DNA from: Phascolarctos cinereus
Taxonomy: Eukaryota > Chordata > Mammalia > Diprotodontia > Phascolarctidae
Assembly: GCF_002099425.1 (NCBI RefSeq)
Contig: NW_018344068.1
Span: 540,001 to 604,000, forward strand
Direction of reading: 5' to 3'
DNA: 64,000 bases
Made by a program: the position numbers and the translations under genes. Of this stretch, positions 31,337-42,690 are shown in pieces (position 1 is the stretch's first letter; every line of letters starts with the position of its first letter). The notes beneath the pieces were generated by a model. It was not told where the DNA came from. It made no database searches and worked only from the letters and a program-made list of their open reading frames with translations.

Positions 31337-31588
31337 GGTTGCTGTCATTGTTTAGTTCTTTCAGTCATGTCCAACTCTCCATGATCCTAGTTGGAGTTTT
31401 CTTGGCAAAGATGCTGGAGTGGTTTGTCATTTCCTTCTCCAGCTCATTTTATAGATGAGGAACTAAGACAAACAGGGTTAAGTGACTTGCCCAGGGTCAC
31501 ACAGCTAGTAAGTGTCTGAGGCCAGATTTGAACTTCGGTTCTCCTGACTCCAGACCCGGCACTCTATCCACTATGCCACCTAGCTGCA
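31337..31588 (-). mobile_element. SINE with RTE-type tail
   Basis: TTCAGTCATGTCCAACTCTC, GAGTGGTTTGTCATTTCCTT and ATGCCACCTAGCTGC. Confidence 0.92.
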
Positions 31589-31949
31589 GCAATTGATCAG
31601 TATGGGGCCACTGTTCAGATAAGACATGTGGGTTGCTGGAGATGTATAATTGTGAGAAAACTCCTTGCATCAGTCTTCAGATCTGACTGAGTTTCTGGTC
31701 AGCATAACCTAGGTCTTTGCTTAAGGGTCTCTCAGCAGCAGGAAAAGGTGGTCCAGTTTCCCAGCCATGCATGGCTAGGTTCAAACAATGCAATAAAGTT
31801 TTCTCACAAGACAGAAATTGGACTGGACCCATAACTGAACAGAGACAGAACTGAGCTAGATCCAGATCTGAGCCACAAGATGGAGTCAATGTAGTTCACT
31901 CAATTTCCACAGAACTCTGCCTGAAAGTAACTAAACTTGTATACTCTTT

Positions 31950-32520
31950 AACCCAGAGATATCACTATTGGGCCAATTTCCCAAAGAGATCCAAGAAAGA
32001 GGAAAAGATCCTATATGTACAAAAATGCTCATAGTTGCTCTTTCTATAGCAACAAAGAACTGAAAATAAAGGATTACCCACCAATTTAGGAATGGCTGGA
32101 CAAACTATGGTATAAGGATAGAATGGAATACCAGTGTGCCATCAGATATAGCAAAAGCGATGGATTCAGAGAAATACTGGAAGAATTGTATGAGCTAAAG
32201 CTGAGTGAATGAAATAGAACCAGGAGAGTTATTTATATAACAATAACTTTACAAGATGAACAACTTTGAAAGAACTTCAATTGGTGCAATGATCAATCAT
32301 AATTCTGTATGACCAAGTGTGCTACCCACCTGACAGAGAGGTGATGGACTCAAGATGCAGAATGACACGCATATGTTTTAGACATGGCCAACATGCGAAT
32401 TTATTTTGACTATGCATATTTGTTCTAAGAGCTTTTCTTTTCTTTTCTTTCCAATGGGAAGAAAAGTGGAAGGGAGAGAAAATAAATGCTAATTAAATTT
32501 TTTTTTAAAGAAAAAAAAAG
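31950..32520 (+). mobile_element. LINE 3' end (L1-like)
   Basis: CCCAGAGATATCACTATTGG, TAGGAATGGCTGGACAAACT, GTGCTACCCACCTGACAGAG and GGGAGAGAAAATAAATGCTA. Confidence 0.75.
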
Positions 32521-34284
32521 GGAGTATTGACCAGAGCTGATTCTAATCTCTCTTCTTCCCACAGTCTGGTTCTGCTTTGGTGAACTGGAGTTGCTCTGTA
32601 CCTGGATACTTGTTGGCTGATAGGACGTACCAGAACTTGACTCCCTTAGTCCTACAGGACACAACCCTTGGTCCCCATATGTTTACTCAGTCTCAATATC
32701 AGATTTAATAAGCCTTGGTAATTGTCCTGTTGACCACTAATTAGTCCTTGAAACCAGGCCAGAGCTTCAGCTTCTTTTGCCAGGAAATAAATCCTCGTGG
32801 GCATCTCCATCCTCTTTTCCCTACCAATGTCACTACAATCTGAGGGAGCCAGAAGCTACAGGAACTAGGGACAATTTAGTGCTGCATGGACCCTGCTGGA
32901 GATTGGTGCTACCTAGGCCCAGGAACAGCTAAGTGGCTTTTCTTACAGGGACAGGAATAGCACCATCAAGCTGTGTACCCACTCAAAACAGGTTTTCCTC
33001 CACTAGGTGCCTGCATGGGAAGGGAAGGGGTGAAGGCTGTCAGTTCCCAGACCAGAATTTCAGGTGGCCATCTTTGACCGGAAGGCTAAAATGTGGGCTC
33101 TGCCTGAGAGTTCCTCAAGCAGTCAGCCAAACTGAAGGGCAAGCCTGACATAGCAGCCTGGAATAGAAGCAGAAAGCCCCTCAGGCCACACAGCTCCCTG
33201 GGCTACTTTGGTGCCTGGAGCATACCGGGGACCTTATATGCAGGGCTGACTTCTCCCTGACTATGGGTGAGGGCTATGTTGTCACTGCAGCTTAGGGAAC
33301 CAGCAGCCTTGAGGACTGCTTTTTTTAACTCTGCTATTTTTGTGATGAAGACCAATCACCATTATAATTTTTATGTATATAAAAGATGCTTTGTGGTTAT
33401 AAAGTACTTTGCAATCATTTGATCCTCAAATAACCAGTAAGGTAGATAGGCAGGCTGGGTAGCAAGCTAGTAATTGACATTGTCATCAAAGACTCCCTCC
33501 AGGAGAGTATTTCATGGCAGTGTTTTCTTTAGAAATAAATTATTGTTGTTGTTAAGTCATTTCAGTCATGTCCACTCTGTGAACCCATTTTACACTGCCT
33601 ACAGCAATGTCCCCTAGAAGTCAGTAACCTTTGACCCAAAGGGTCTAAGCACCACTGGAGGATCTCAATCTTAAAAGAAGAGGAATCAAAGTGAGAGTGA
33701 AAAGGGGAAAGGAGAGTAGAAAGAGAAGGAAAATGAGATATTTACATTCCAAAATATTACTAGTTGTCCATTAAGTCATGCTCAGAATCTTCGGAACAGC
33801 TCCCAGTGCAGCCTGGCCCAAACCTTTTCCCTTTCCCCATGCCCGCTCTCCTTCTAGTTGCTTTGGACCAGCAGCCATGCCCATCCTAAACTGCCCAAAA
33901 GGAACCAGAAGTCCCAAAGCACTTCGCCCTTGGAAATGAAGCTAATTTCTCTCAGCTTCACCTTACACCCATTAGGGGCTGCCTGTGAAATCCTGCCTTC
34001 AGAGGCCCCCCTGCCCCCACAGACCTGAAAAATTATCTGAGTCATAAAGGAAAGAGCCGCTACCCGATTACTAACACAGTCTGGCCGACTCTTGAATTAC
34101 TCTTCTTCCTGCTGCCAGCTTGCTTTTGAGTAGCTAGTGTGGTGGTGACTTAGTGCCCCAAGCTTTCTGTGGGGAAATTTTTTCTTAGCAATACTGGAAA
34201 TCTCACAGTCAGTCATAAATCAGGGTCCCCTCTCCCATATATACCTTCCTCTGAGATCACCTCCCATTGATATAGAACATATCA
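32521..34284. other. Intergenic, mostly unassigned
   Basis: No gene recognised. A piece of RTE-tailed SINE (GTCATTTCAGTCATGTCCAC) lies at 33,535-33,600. Confidence 0.45.
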
Positions 34285-34352
34285 TGTATGTACACAGTTG
34301 TGTACCACAGTGCCTGGCAAATAGTAGGTGCCTAATAAATGCTTGTTGATGA
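34285..34352 (+). repeat. L2 3' end
   Basis: CACAGTGCCTGGCAAATAGT and CCTAATAAATGCTTGTTGAT. Confidence 0.85.
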
Positions 34353-35185
34353 TGATAATAAGGAATCTCTGCTCACTCCCCTGTGAGATGCTCAAAATGA
34401 GGAATAGCTATTTGTCTCTCCTCAAGCTCAAGGTGGGGTTGGAGATGGGGAAAAGTTGCAGCCCTTTTGAGAGTTTGAGGAAGGTCTGAGGCTGGATTGG
34501 GGCCATTTTTTTTTAAACCAGTGTACCCTTCTTAGCCATTGAAACAACCAAACTTCCTCTGGAGCGCAAGAGTGGGGCAGACCCCTGAGGTATGAATCAT
34601 TTGTTAGTTCTAACTGATTTCTCCTGAGGTTTAGCAGAGATACTCAAACAATGGTTCATAGAAAGGAGACTCACCTATCCAAAGGCAACTGCCTGGCCAC
34701 ATCTCCTCGACTCTCAGCCTTTCCAGCAGATGAGAATTGTTCCTCCTGATCAGGGGTGGACTTATAATTAAACTTTTATTAAGGCAGTAGATTTCCCCTG
34801 TCTAATTTCAAAGTAAATCCTGGGGGCCAATCACATGGTGCCGAGCAGAGAAGGCTTCAAGAGAGCCGCCCACATCTGCAACCACAAGAAAATGTGTGTG
34901 TGTGGCTCATAGCTTGAAACAAAGGGTTAACAAACCTAACTGCAAACTGGTTGACTAGGGCTTTTAATTCCTCTTCAAGAAACAAGTGAGCTGTACTCAT
35001 GGCAATGTTGGAAAATGAGACAAATCAGTAGAAAAGTTGACTGTGGGGTGTTTACAAGGCAAAGCCCTATCTCAGAGTAAATATAATCCTTTAGAAAGGG
35101 GGAATTATTCAAAGGACTGTTTTGTTTTTGGTTTTTTTTTTTTTTTTTAATCTGGAAGGGTGTTAGGGATCATAGGTTTAGAGGG
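34353..35185. other. Largest repeat-poor intergenic stretch
   Basis: No repeat family and no coding potential were seen, apart from a poly(T) near 35,130. It includes CCAATCACATGGTG and AACCACAAGA, which could be regulatory, but nothing here proves it. Confidence 0.35.
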
Positions 35186-35189
35186 TTTA

Positions 35190-35420
35190 GAGGGCAGTAG
35201 ATAGAGCCCTGGGCTGGGAATCAGAAAGACTCATGTTGAATTCTATTCTGGCCTCACACTAGCTGTGTAACCCTAGGCAAGCCACTTAACCCTGTTTGCC
35301 TCGGTTTCCTCATCTGTAAAATGAGCTGGAGAAGGAAATGGCAAACCACTCTAGTATCTGTGCCAAGAAAACTCCAAATGGGGTCATGAAGAGTTGGACA
35401 TGACTGAACAACAAAAACGT
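35190..35420 (+). mobile_element. SINE with RTE-type tail
   Basis: GGGCAGTAGATAGAGCCCTG, GAGCTGGAGAAGGAAATGGC and AAGAGTTGGACATGACTGAA. Confidence 0.92.
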
Positions 35421-35519
35421 TACAAACCTATGTTAAAAATTGCATTGCAGTGGCTGCCACCCACTCTCTGTGTGCCCCACATTTTACTTTTTGGCAAGAT
35501 TTCACTCCTCATTCCAACT

Positions 35520-35675
35520 ACTGTAATACAGAGAATTGGACTTGGAGTCACAGGATATGAGCTAGAATTCCAGCTAAGCCACACTCAACCTCAATGTCAC
35601 TACTTCCCCTCTGTCTGAAAAATGAAGGTTTAGTTCATTTCCAAGGTCTTTGCAACTCTAGATCTGGGATCTATT
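35520..35675 (+). repeat. MIR/CORE-SINE
   Basis: AATTGGACTTGGAGTCACAG and TTCCAAGGTCTTTGCAACTC. Confidence 0.65.
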
Positions 35676-35869
35676 ATTTCTCTGACAAAAAAAAAAATAA
35701 CATAACCATTCCCCCACTTAGGTTAAGTCTGAGCTACTGCATTTCCAAACAACAAGGAGAAAAATCATTACCTGAACACCACCATAATCTCTAATTTTAT
35801 TGATGACTGAGACCTCAAGAGGGGGAGTGATGACTTGCCCACAGTCACTTGGGTAATAATTAGCAGAAC

Positions 35870-35962
35870 TAGGAGAAGGAAATGGTAAACCATTCCAGTA
35901 TCTTTGCCAAGAAAACCCCAAATAGGGTCACTAAGAGTCGGACATAACTGAAAAGAGACTGA
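35870..35962 (+). mobile_element. SINE RTE-type tail, 5' truncated, in MIR
   Basis: GAGAAGGAAATGGTAAACCA and CTAAGAGTCGGACATAACTG, with antisense MIR on either side. Confidence 0.85.
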
Positions 35963-36110
35963 GGATTCAGACCCAAACCGTCTGGTTCTAAATCCCTTCT
36001 CTTTTCCTAGCACATGACGAAGATCCACCCCCCCCCCTTACTCTACAAATGAGGAGAATAACTCCCTATTGTCTCTAGCATGAACACCATCAGCACCACT
36101 TGGCATTTTT

Positions 36111-36264
36111 TGTTTTCTTTTGTTGGCTAGGCAATGGAGTTAAATGACTTGCCCAGGGTCACACAGCTAGTAAGTGTTATGTGTCTGAGGTCAGATTTGA
36201 ACTCAGGTCCTCCTGAATCCATGGCTGGTGCTCTATAACACTGTGCCACCTAGCTGCCCCTTCT
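36111..36264 (-). mobile_element. Marsupial tRNA-like SINE
   Basis: It is bounded by the 13-bp target duplication ACTTGGCATTTTT (36098-36110 and 36265-36277). Confidence 0.95.
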
Positions 36265-36279
36265 ACTTGGCATTTTTAA

Positions 36280-36565
36280 AGCCTTTCACAGTCTAGCCTC
36301 AACCTACTTTTCTAATTTTCTCCCACTCTACACACAGTAAGTTCTAGACAAACTAGCCCACTTGTTAATTGCCATACATGATATTTTATCTCTCATGTCT
36401 GTGACTTTGCATAGGCTTCTACCATGCCTAGAATACTCTCCTTACTCACTCCCACCTCTTAGCATCCCTGGTGTCCTTCAAGGCTCAGTTCCAAACACCA
36501 CTTCCCACAACAGGCATCTCCTCCCGTACCTCTTTCTCCTCATGACTTTGTTTTGACATATATAT

Positions 36566-36610
<45 letters not shown>

Positions 36611-36745
36611 TTTCCCCCAAGAAAATGTAAACTCCACAGAGTATTTCATTATTATGTTAATGTTCTGGGCAGCTAGCCCAGAACTATGCCTGGCATGTAG
36701 TAATCACTTAATAAATGCATTCATTCATGAATGAAAGAATGAATG
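36280..36745 (+). mobile_element. L2 3' end carrying a TA microsatellite
   Basis: CTTTCACAGTCTAGCCTCAA, CCATGCCTAGAATACTCTCC, GAACTATGCCTGGCATGTAG and TAATAAATGCATTCATTC. Confidence 0.8.
36558..36605. repeat. (TA)n microsatellite
   Basis: About 24 TA units with one slip (ATAATA). Confidence 0.95.
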
Positions 36746-36839
36746 AATAAACCAAGGAACATAAGTAGAATGTAAGCTTCTTGTGGGGCCTTTTCCTTTT
36801 TTTCCTTTGTATTCTATCATTTTAGCACAGTATCTTTCA

Positions 36840-36965
36840 TAGAATCACAGACTTTAAGCTAAAAAGGATCTTAGAGTTTATTCAGCCCAACCCCTCATTT
36901 TTACAGATAAGGAACTGAGACCTAGAGACATTAAATGATTTATCTAAAATTATATAGGCATCTCA
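36840..36965 (-). repeat. MIR/CORE-SINE fragment
   Basis: CCCAACCCCTCATTTTTACA and ATAAGGAACTGAGACCTAGA. Confidence 0.7.
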
Positions 36966-37544
36966 GTTGCCCCAAGACAACTATGGGGAATTTTTTTCTT
37001 AGCAACACTGGAAATTTTACAGAATTTTACTGTTCCTTCCCTCTGAGATTACCTGTTGTAGACACTGTATGTATTTTGTTATTTGCATAGTAGAAGAGTC
37101 AAGATTTGAGGCCAAACCCTTGGATATCAGATGAACATTCTGGGTGCTTAATTAACATTTTTTCTGCATTCGAATGGAAGTTAATTGCTCCTGGGCAAAA
37201 AGCTAGCTGAGCAGAACCAGGAACTCAGGTCTCCTGACTCCTAATCTGGTGCCTTCTCCACTACACCCTGCCCTTCACTCCTTTGGGATACTTTTAACAA
37301 TCTGAATAAATCAAAATTTGAAATTAATTTTTGCACTGTCTATAGGAAAGAAAGAAAGAGATTCCTGGAGAAATGAATAAAACGTTCATTCATTCCCACC
37401 TGGATAAAATTCAAATTTATATTAAACAGAGAGGTGATTACTTATAGTAGAAAAAGCTTTATAGGATTCCCCAGTATAGCAAGCTCCCCTTCAGATATCT
37501 AAAATCTGATTCTGTTTTTAAAAATTCAACTTATACACAAGTTC

Positions 37545-37735
37545 ATTCATTCTCTAGAGCTGGAAGAAATTATAGAGGTCAGATAGTCCAATTTTCTCAT
37601 TTTACAGATGTCTAGAGCAGTCAAATGACTTGTCCAACATCACATGGCCAGTTAGTGGTTCAACCAAGATTAGAACCCAGGTCTTCAGACTTTTGGGCCA
37701 TTTCTCTTTCCATTATACAATGTTTACTCTCATTT
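37545..37735 (-). repeat. MIR/CORE-SINE
   Basis: TTCTCATTTTACAGATGTCT, then CATCACATGGCCAGTTAGTG and AGAACCCAGGTCTTC. Confidence 0.75.
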
Positions 37736-37739
37736 AAAT

Positions 37740-38340
37740 TTTCAGGCACATGCTTTGTATCATGAGGTTTGTGTTACTCAATAAAAGGCACTTTTAAATC
37801 ACTCTTAGAACTATTTTAGCAACACATTTATATATCAACAATGATATATTAACTATACATGATTATTATCTATCTGTTCCTTGAAACAAGTCGATAAAAT
37901 CTCTATTTTGTGAAGTAAAGCTGAATCAGGAAAACAAAATGCACAAATACACAATAGCTATAACCCTGTAAATGGAAAACACAAAACAAAAAAAAATTGC
38001 AAATGATCACTGTGTAGTGATAATAACTAAGTGTTTTCCTGAAGACATACTAAAAATGCACCTCCCTCCCTTCTTTGTAGAGGTAAGGAGCTACAAGTAT
38101 GAAATTGTGTGGAGCCCTCCTTTCAGGATACTCTATAACTCACAACACACACACACACACACACACCCCATGCACTTCCCAATAGCTGCTTATAGTAACA
38201 CAATTAGCTCACACAATTAAGTAACACAAAAGCAAAGACATTATATAAGATGACATCGGTGACCTGCAAATATTCGGTCCATACACACAGAGCCTGTGGG
38301 AAGAGTGGACTCAAACTTAAGGTCCCCTCCCTCCCCAAAC
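37740..38340. other. Intergenic, A/T-rich
   Basis: No gene recognised. A CA microsatellite of about 12 units lies at 38,142-38,166. Confidence 0.45.
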
Positions 38341-38344
38341 TACC

Positions 38345-38520
38345 TTATATCCATTTTGCATACATCGTGTATGTACCTACACCTCTACGAGTTGCTTCTC
38401 CTACTAAAATGTTAGCACCTTACCTGCAAGACACACTTCACTTTGCCTTTGTATTCCTAAGGCTTAGGATAATGCCCTGCATGTAGGAAAGGCTTTAGAC
38501 ATATTTGCTGATTGATTTAC
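38345..38520 (+). repeat. L2 3' end
   Basis: TTAGCACCTTACCTGCAAGA, ATAATGCCCTGCATGTAGGA and GCTGATTGATTTAC. Confidence 0.7.
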
Positions 38521-38711
38521 TTAGAAATTCCAGGAAAGAAGGATCACATCTAACAGGTGTTTCATCAAAGGCTACATGGAATAAGCAGCATTTGAGCTGA
38601 GCCTTGAAGGAAAGGAAGGATCTAAACATTAAGAAAGGATACATTCCAGATACATGGGAGATGCATATCATTATAATATTTACATAGCACTTTAAGTTTT
38701 GCAGAATTCTT

Positions 38712-38882
38712 TTTTTTTTTTTGGTGAGGCAACGGGGGTTAAGTGACTTGCCCAGGGTCACATAGCTAGTAAGTGTCAAGTGTCTGAGGCTAGATTTGAA
38801 CTCAAGCCCTCCTGACTCCAAGGCCAGAGCTCTATCCACTGCGCCACCTAGCTGCCACCCAGCTGCCACCCAGCTGCCCCCT
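38712..38882 (-). mobile_element. Marsupial tRNA-like SINE with a triplicated head
   Basis: After CCACCTAGCTGCC the unit CACCCAGCTGC is repeated, giving three head copies. AGAATTCTT flanks the element (38703-38711 and 38883-38891). It is inserted in an antisense MIR. Confidence 0.92.
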
Positions 38883-38889
38883 AGAATTC

Positions 38890-39110
38890 TTTACATATGT
38901 TATCTCATTTAATCCTCACAACCTTGAGAGTCAGGTGCTATTGTTATTTCCATTTCACAGATAAAGAAATGGAGACCAACATAAGCTAAGTCACACACTT
39001 AACCTCAGGATCACACAACTAAGTAAGTGTCTGAGGCAGAATTTGAATTTGGGCCTTCTGATTCTAAGTCTAACCCTTTATCCACTGTGCCACATAGCTG
39101 TACAAATGTA
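38890..39110 (-). repeat. MIR/CORE-SINE
   Basis: GTTATCTCATTTAATCCTCA, ATTTCACAGATAAAGAAATG and TTTATCCACTGTGCCACATA. Confidence 0.8.
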
Positions 39111-39119
39111 TAATGTGGT

Positions 39120-39262
39120 AGATTAATATAATGGAATAATACTGAGCTGTGAGAAATGAGGAAAAATACAGCTTCAAAGAGACATGGAAAGACTTGTATG
39201 AACCAATGCAGTGCAAAGTAAACTAAACCATAATTATTTATAGAATAATATCAATAGTATAA
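39120..39262 (+). mobile_element. L1 ORF2 end fragment
   Basis: ATAATGGAATAATACTGAGC and ATGGAAAGACTTGTATGAAC, L1 ORF2 C-terminal coding text. Confidence 0.65.
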
Positions 39263-39264
39263 AA

Positions 39265-39850
39265 ATGAATATTTTTATTTAATATTTTTTCCTTAATTAC
39301 ATGTAAAAACAATTTTTAACATTCATGTTTTTGAAATTTTGAATTCTAAATTCTCTTCCTCCTTCCCTCCTTATTGATTTTTTTTTGGGGGGGTGAGGCA
39401 ATTGGAGTTAATTGACTTGCCCAGGATCACACAGCTAGTGAATGTTATGTGTCTTAGGCTGGATTTGAACTCAGTTCTCCTGACTCCAGGGCCGATGCTC
39501 TATCCGCTGTGTCACCTAGCTGCTCCTCCACCCCCCTTATTGAGAAGGAAAACAATTCATTATAGATTATAGGTTATATATGTGCAGTCATGCAAAACAT
39601 ATTTCCATATTAGTCATGTTGTGAAAGAAAACACAGACCAAAAAAGCCAAGAAAAATAAAGTTTAAAAAATATGCTTCAAACTGTATTCAGACACCATCA
39701 GTTCTTTCTCTGGAGGTAGACAGCATTTGTCATTTTGAGTCCTTTGGGATTGTCTTAGATTATTGCATTGCTGAGAGTAGCTAAGTCATTCACAATTGGT
39801 CATCATACAATATTGTTGTTGCTGTGTGCAATGTTCTCCTTGTTCTGCTA
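39265..39850 (-). mobile_element. L1 3' end with a nested SINE
   Basis: GGTTATATATGTGCAGTCAT, TTTCCATATTAGTCATGTTG, TTCTTTCTCTGGAGGTAGAC and TGCAATGTTCTCCTTGTTCT. Its left end abuts an A/T-rich tail. Confidence 0.75.
39378..39534 (-). mobile_element. Marsupial tRNA-like SINE
   Basis: GTTAATTGACTTGCCCAGGA to CTGTGTCACCTAGCTGCTCC. CCTTATTGA is repeated at both ends. Confidence 0.9.
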
Positions 39851-39995
39851 AAAAAAAAAATGAACCATTTTGAAAGACTTAAGACATTTGATCAACCCTG
39901 ATTCCAGAGCCTAAGGTACGGTGGCCAAGGGGCTCCTGTTGCTCTCTGCTGAAGCCCAGTGGCTCCCCATGATCTCCAAAGATATTGAATTAAAC

Positions 39996-40208
39996 CAGGC
40001 CTACACAACATACGGCCCACGGACAAGGGATTTCTAGCAGCCCTTGAAAAATGGACGGTTGCCACTGCCCATCTCCTGTTTGTCACGTGACCCGCTGTAA
40101 CCAACCAAGTAGAGAGCGTCAGTCTCTAGTCTAACCTGTCTGTGGCCTGAAGAAGTGTAGCCTCTTTTAATTTTGGGCCCCTATCCACTGTCAGGTTGTA
40201 CAAGTCTG
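39996..40208. mobile_element. Non-autonomous hAT transposon (MITE) inside the GTF2H3 retrocopy
   Basis: 213 bp bounded by CAGGCCTACACAAC and GTTGTACAAGTCTG, imperfect terminal inverted repeats. It is flanked by a perfect 8-bp target duplication AATTAAAC (39988-39995 and 40209-40216), which is hAT-like. AATTAAAC is itself GTF2H3 coding sequence (codons for E-L-N), so the insertion came after the retrocopy. Confidence 0.85.
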
Positions 40209-40979
40209 AATTAAACCTTCTAGTTCTTGTAACTGACACAAACCCAGTTTGGAGGCGAAAAGAAGCTTTGAAAGCATCTCAGTTGACATTATCAAAATGT
40301 GTACATGCTGTCATGGTGATGAGAAATTCTCACTTACTTATGAATCATTCCAACAAACTTGCTGTGATAGCAAATCATATTTAAGAGAGTTGATTCTTGT
40401 ATCCCGGAAAGAACTGAAAATTTGGAGACTTATTTGGTGATCCTGGCAATGATTCTGCCGAGTATTATCCTCCAGGTAGTAGGGATGGAAAATATGAGTT
40501 ATTAAACTGTAGCAAAGGAAGAAATTACTGAAGAGATTAGAGATCTCATGACCAAAATGACATGGAGGGGCAGGGTACAGAAATGCTGGTGGCAGAATCT
40601 CTCACAAAGCACTTTGTTATAGTGACAGCATAAGCAAGGAGTTAAAGATAACCAAGAAATGAAGTCGAGAATATTGGTCATTTAGACTGCAGAAGACAAT
40701 GTATCGCAATATATGAACTTCATGAATGTCCTCTTCGTAGCGCAGAAACAGAATATTATGATTGACTCTTGTGTCTTAGATACTGATTCAGGGCTCCTCC
40801 AACAGGCCTGAGACATTACAGGGGGCATATACCTGAAGGTGTCCCAGATGCCATCTCTTCTTCCATATTTATTATAGGTATTTCTTCCTGATCAAGACCA
40901 AAAGTCTCAGTTAAACCTCTCACCTCCTATTCATGTTGACTACAGAGCTGCCTGCTTCTGCCATAGAAATCTCATTGTA

Positions 40980-41146
40980 GGGGCAGCTAGGTGGCGCAGT
41001 GGATAGAGCACTGGCCCTGGATTCAGGAGGACCTGAGTTCAAATCCAGCCTCAGACACATAAGACTTACTAGCTGTGTGACCCTGGGCAAATCACTTAAC
41101 CCCATTACCTATACCCCCAAAAAAACAAAGAAAGAAAAGGAAAAAG
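40980..41146 (+). mobile_element. Marsupial tRNA-like SINE inside the GTF2H3 retrocopy
   Basis: A full copy from GGGGCAGCTAGGTGGCGCAG to an A-rich tail. It is flanked by a perfect 15-bp duplication AGAAATCTCATTGTA (40965-40979 and 41147-41161), which is the GTF2H3 R-N-L-I-V coding sequence. Confidence 0.95.
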
Positions 41147-41384
41147 AGAAATCTCATTGTAATTGGTTACATCTGCTTTGTATGTTTGTCAATATTCTGC
41201 AATTTCAGCCCTATTTGCACCTCATGTGAGACAACTTTTAAAATTTCAACTGCCACCTGTTCTGAAAGCCAAAAAGAAGACATTAAAAGCATATTCCTAG
41301 TGACCATAAACCGCCCCCCCAAACACTTAACCCTCTTTTCCTACAGTAGAGATTTTAACTGAGTAATCTATGCTGAATGTGTTG

Positions 41385-42140
41385 TTAGAAGAAATGATAG
41401 AATACTTTGGAATTGTCTTAGATCATTGTCTTAACCAGAGTAACTAAATTTTTCACAATTGGCCATCATTACAATATTGCTATAATTTTGTAAAATATTC
41501 TCCTGGTTCTCCTCACTTCACTTTGTATCAGTTCATATAAGTCTTTCTAGGTTTTTCTGAAGCCATCCTGTATTTCTTACAGCACAATGTTATTTTATCA
41601 CAATAGTACATTAAAACTTGTTCAATTTATTTTTTAAAATGATAAAAAATTGTTTTTACATGTAATTGAAAAAAATATTTTTTAAATGTTTAAAAAGAAG
41701 AAAGTGGAGAAGTTAAATCTCTTATCTCTTCTTTGGGGCCATCTTGTTCTTTATAATTTTACTACATTTACTTTTGTTTCATAATTGCTCTATTTACTTT
41801 GTTATAGTAATTGTGTATGTTATCTCAGATTTGCTTGCACCACTTCATGTAAGTCTTTCCATTTTCTGTGTATTTATCATGTTTGTCACTCCTTCCAGTA
41901 ATATTCCATTGTATTCCTATATCACAATTTGTTTAGACATACCCCAATGAGTGGCATATACTTTGTTTCTAATTTGTTGCTAACACAAAAGTATTGCTAT
42001 TAATATTTTGGCCTATAAGAGGACTTTCTTCTTATCAATAATATCATTTGGGTATATGCCTAGCAGTGGAACCTCAAAGTCAGCAGGCATGAATATTTTT
42101 GTCATATTATTTGAATAATTCCAAATTAATTTCAAAAATG
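41385..42140 (-). mobile_element. L1 3' part
   Basis: GGAATTGTCTTAGATCATTG, ATATTCTCCTGGTTCTCCTC, ATTCCATTGTATTCCTATAT and ATCATTTGGGTATATGCCTA. Confidence 0.75.
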
Positions 42141-42361
42141 GTGGAGTTAATTAATAGCTCAAACAATAAAGATCTACTATTCTAACATTAAAAAAATGAT
42201 AACTGTATACAAATAGCTGAGAGCACTAATGTGGCTAGTCCCTTCAGGACATTTTTTCAAAAACAAATTCCTCCTTTGTTTCCAGGGGGGAGAGAGCTGG
42301 TTGGAGAGGTTCTGCTCCTGGGTAACATGAGGGGGAGAACACTTACCTCTCCTCTGAATTT

Positions 42362-42489
42362 TTTTTTAGGCAGCTGGGGATAAGTGACTTGCCCAGGGTC
42401 ACACAGCTAGTGAGTGTGAAGTGTTTGGTCTGAGGCTAGATTTGAACTCAGGGCCAGTGCTCTACCCACTGCCCCCCCTAGCCGCCCCT
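42362..42489 (-). mobile_element. Marsupial tRNA-like SINE
   Basis: ATAAGTGACTTGCCCAGGGT to CCCACTGCCCCCCCTAGCCG. CTCTGAATTTTT and TTCTGAATTTTT flank it. Confidence 0.88.
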
Positions 42490-42584
42490 CTTCTGAATTT
42501 TTAAAGCACTGTTATTTTCAGTTTATTTCAATAAGTATTAAGCTATAGTTTGAAGCGTACTATATTTGCTCTCTTTTTTTGTTG

Positions 42585-42690
42585 TTATTTTTTGTTTCTT
42601 CTTTCTCATGGTTCCTCCCACTGGTTCTAATTCTTCTTTCCAACATGACTAGTGTGAAAATATGTTTAATATTAAAAAATAAGTATTAAG
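42585..42690 (+). mobile_element. L1 3' UTR fragment
   Basis: CTCATGGTTCCTCCCACTGG and ACATGACTAGTGTGAAAATA. Confidence 0.7.

Larger units (their letters stand above)
39920..41310 (+). pseudogene. GTF2H3P: Processed pseudogene of GTF2H3 (TFIIH p34), interrupted by a MITE and a SINE
   Basis: An intronless copy of the TFIIH subunit p34 coding sequence. From an ATG at 39969 it reads MISKDIELN (human MVSDEDELN). It continues after a MITE with [120 protein letters not shown] and, after a [21 protein letters not shown] and [11 protein letters not shown]. Frames shift repeatedly and there are in-frame stops, so it is dead. The lack of introns over the whole protein marks it as an L1-mediated retrocopy. 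The left limit (5' UTR) and right limit (3' UTR) are estimates, and no clean poly(A) or target duplication was seen. Confidence 0.9.
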
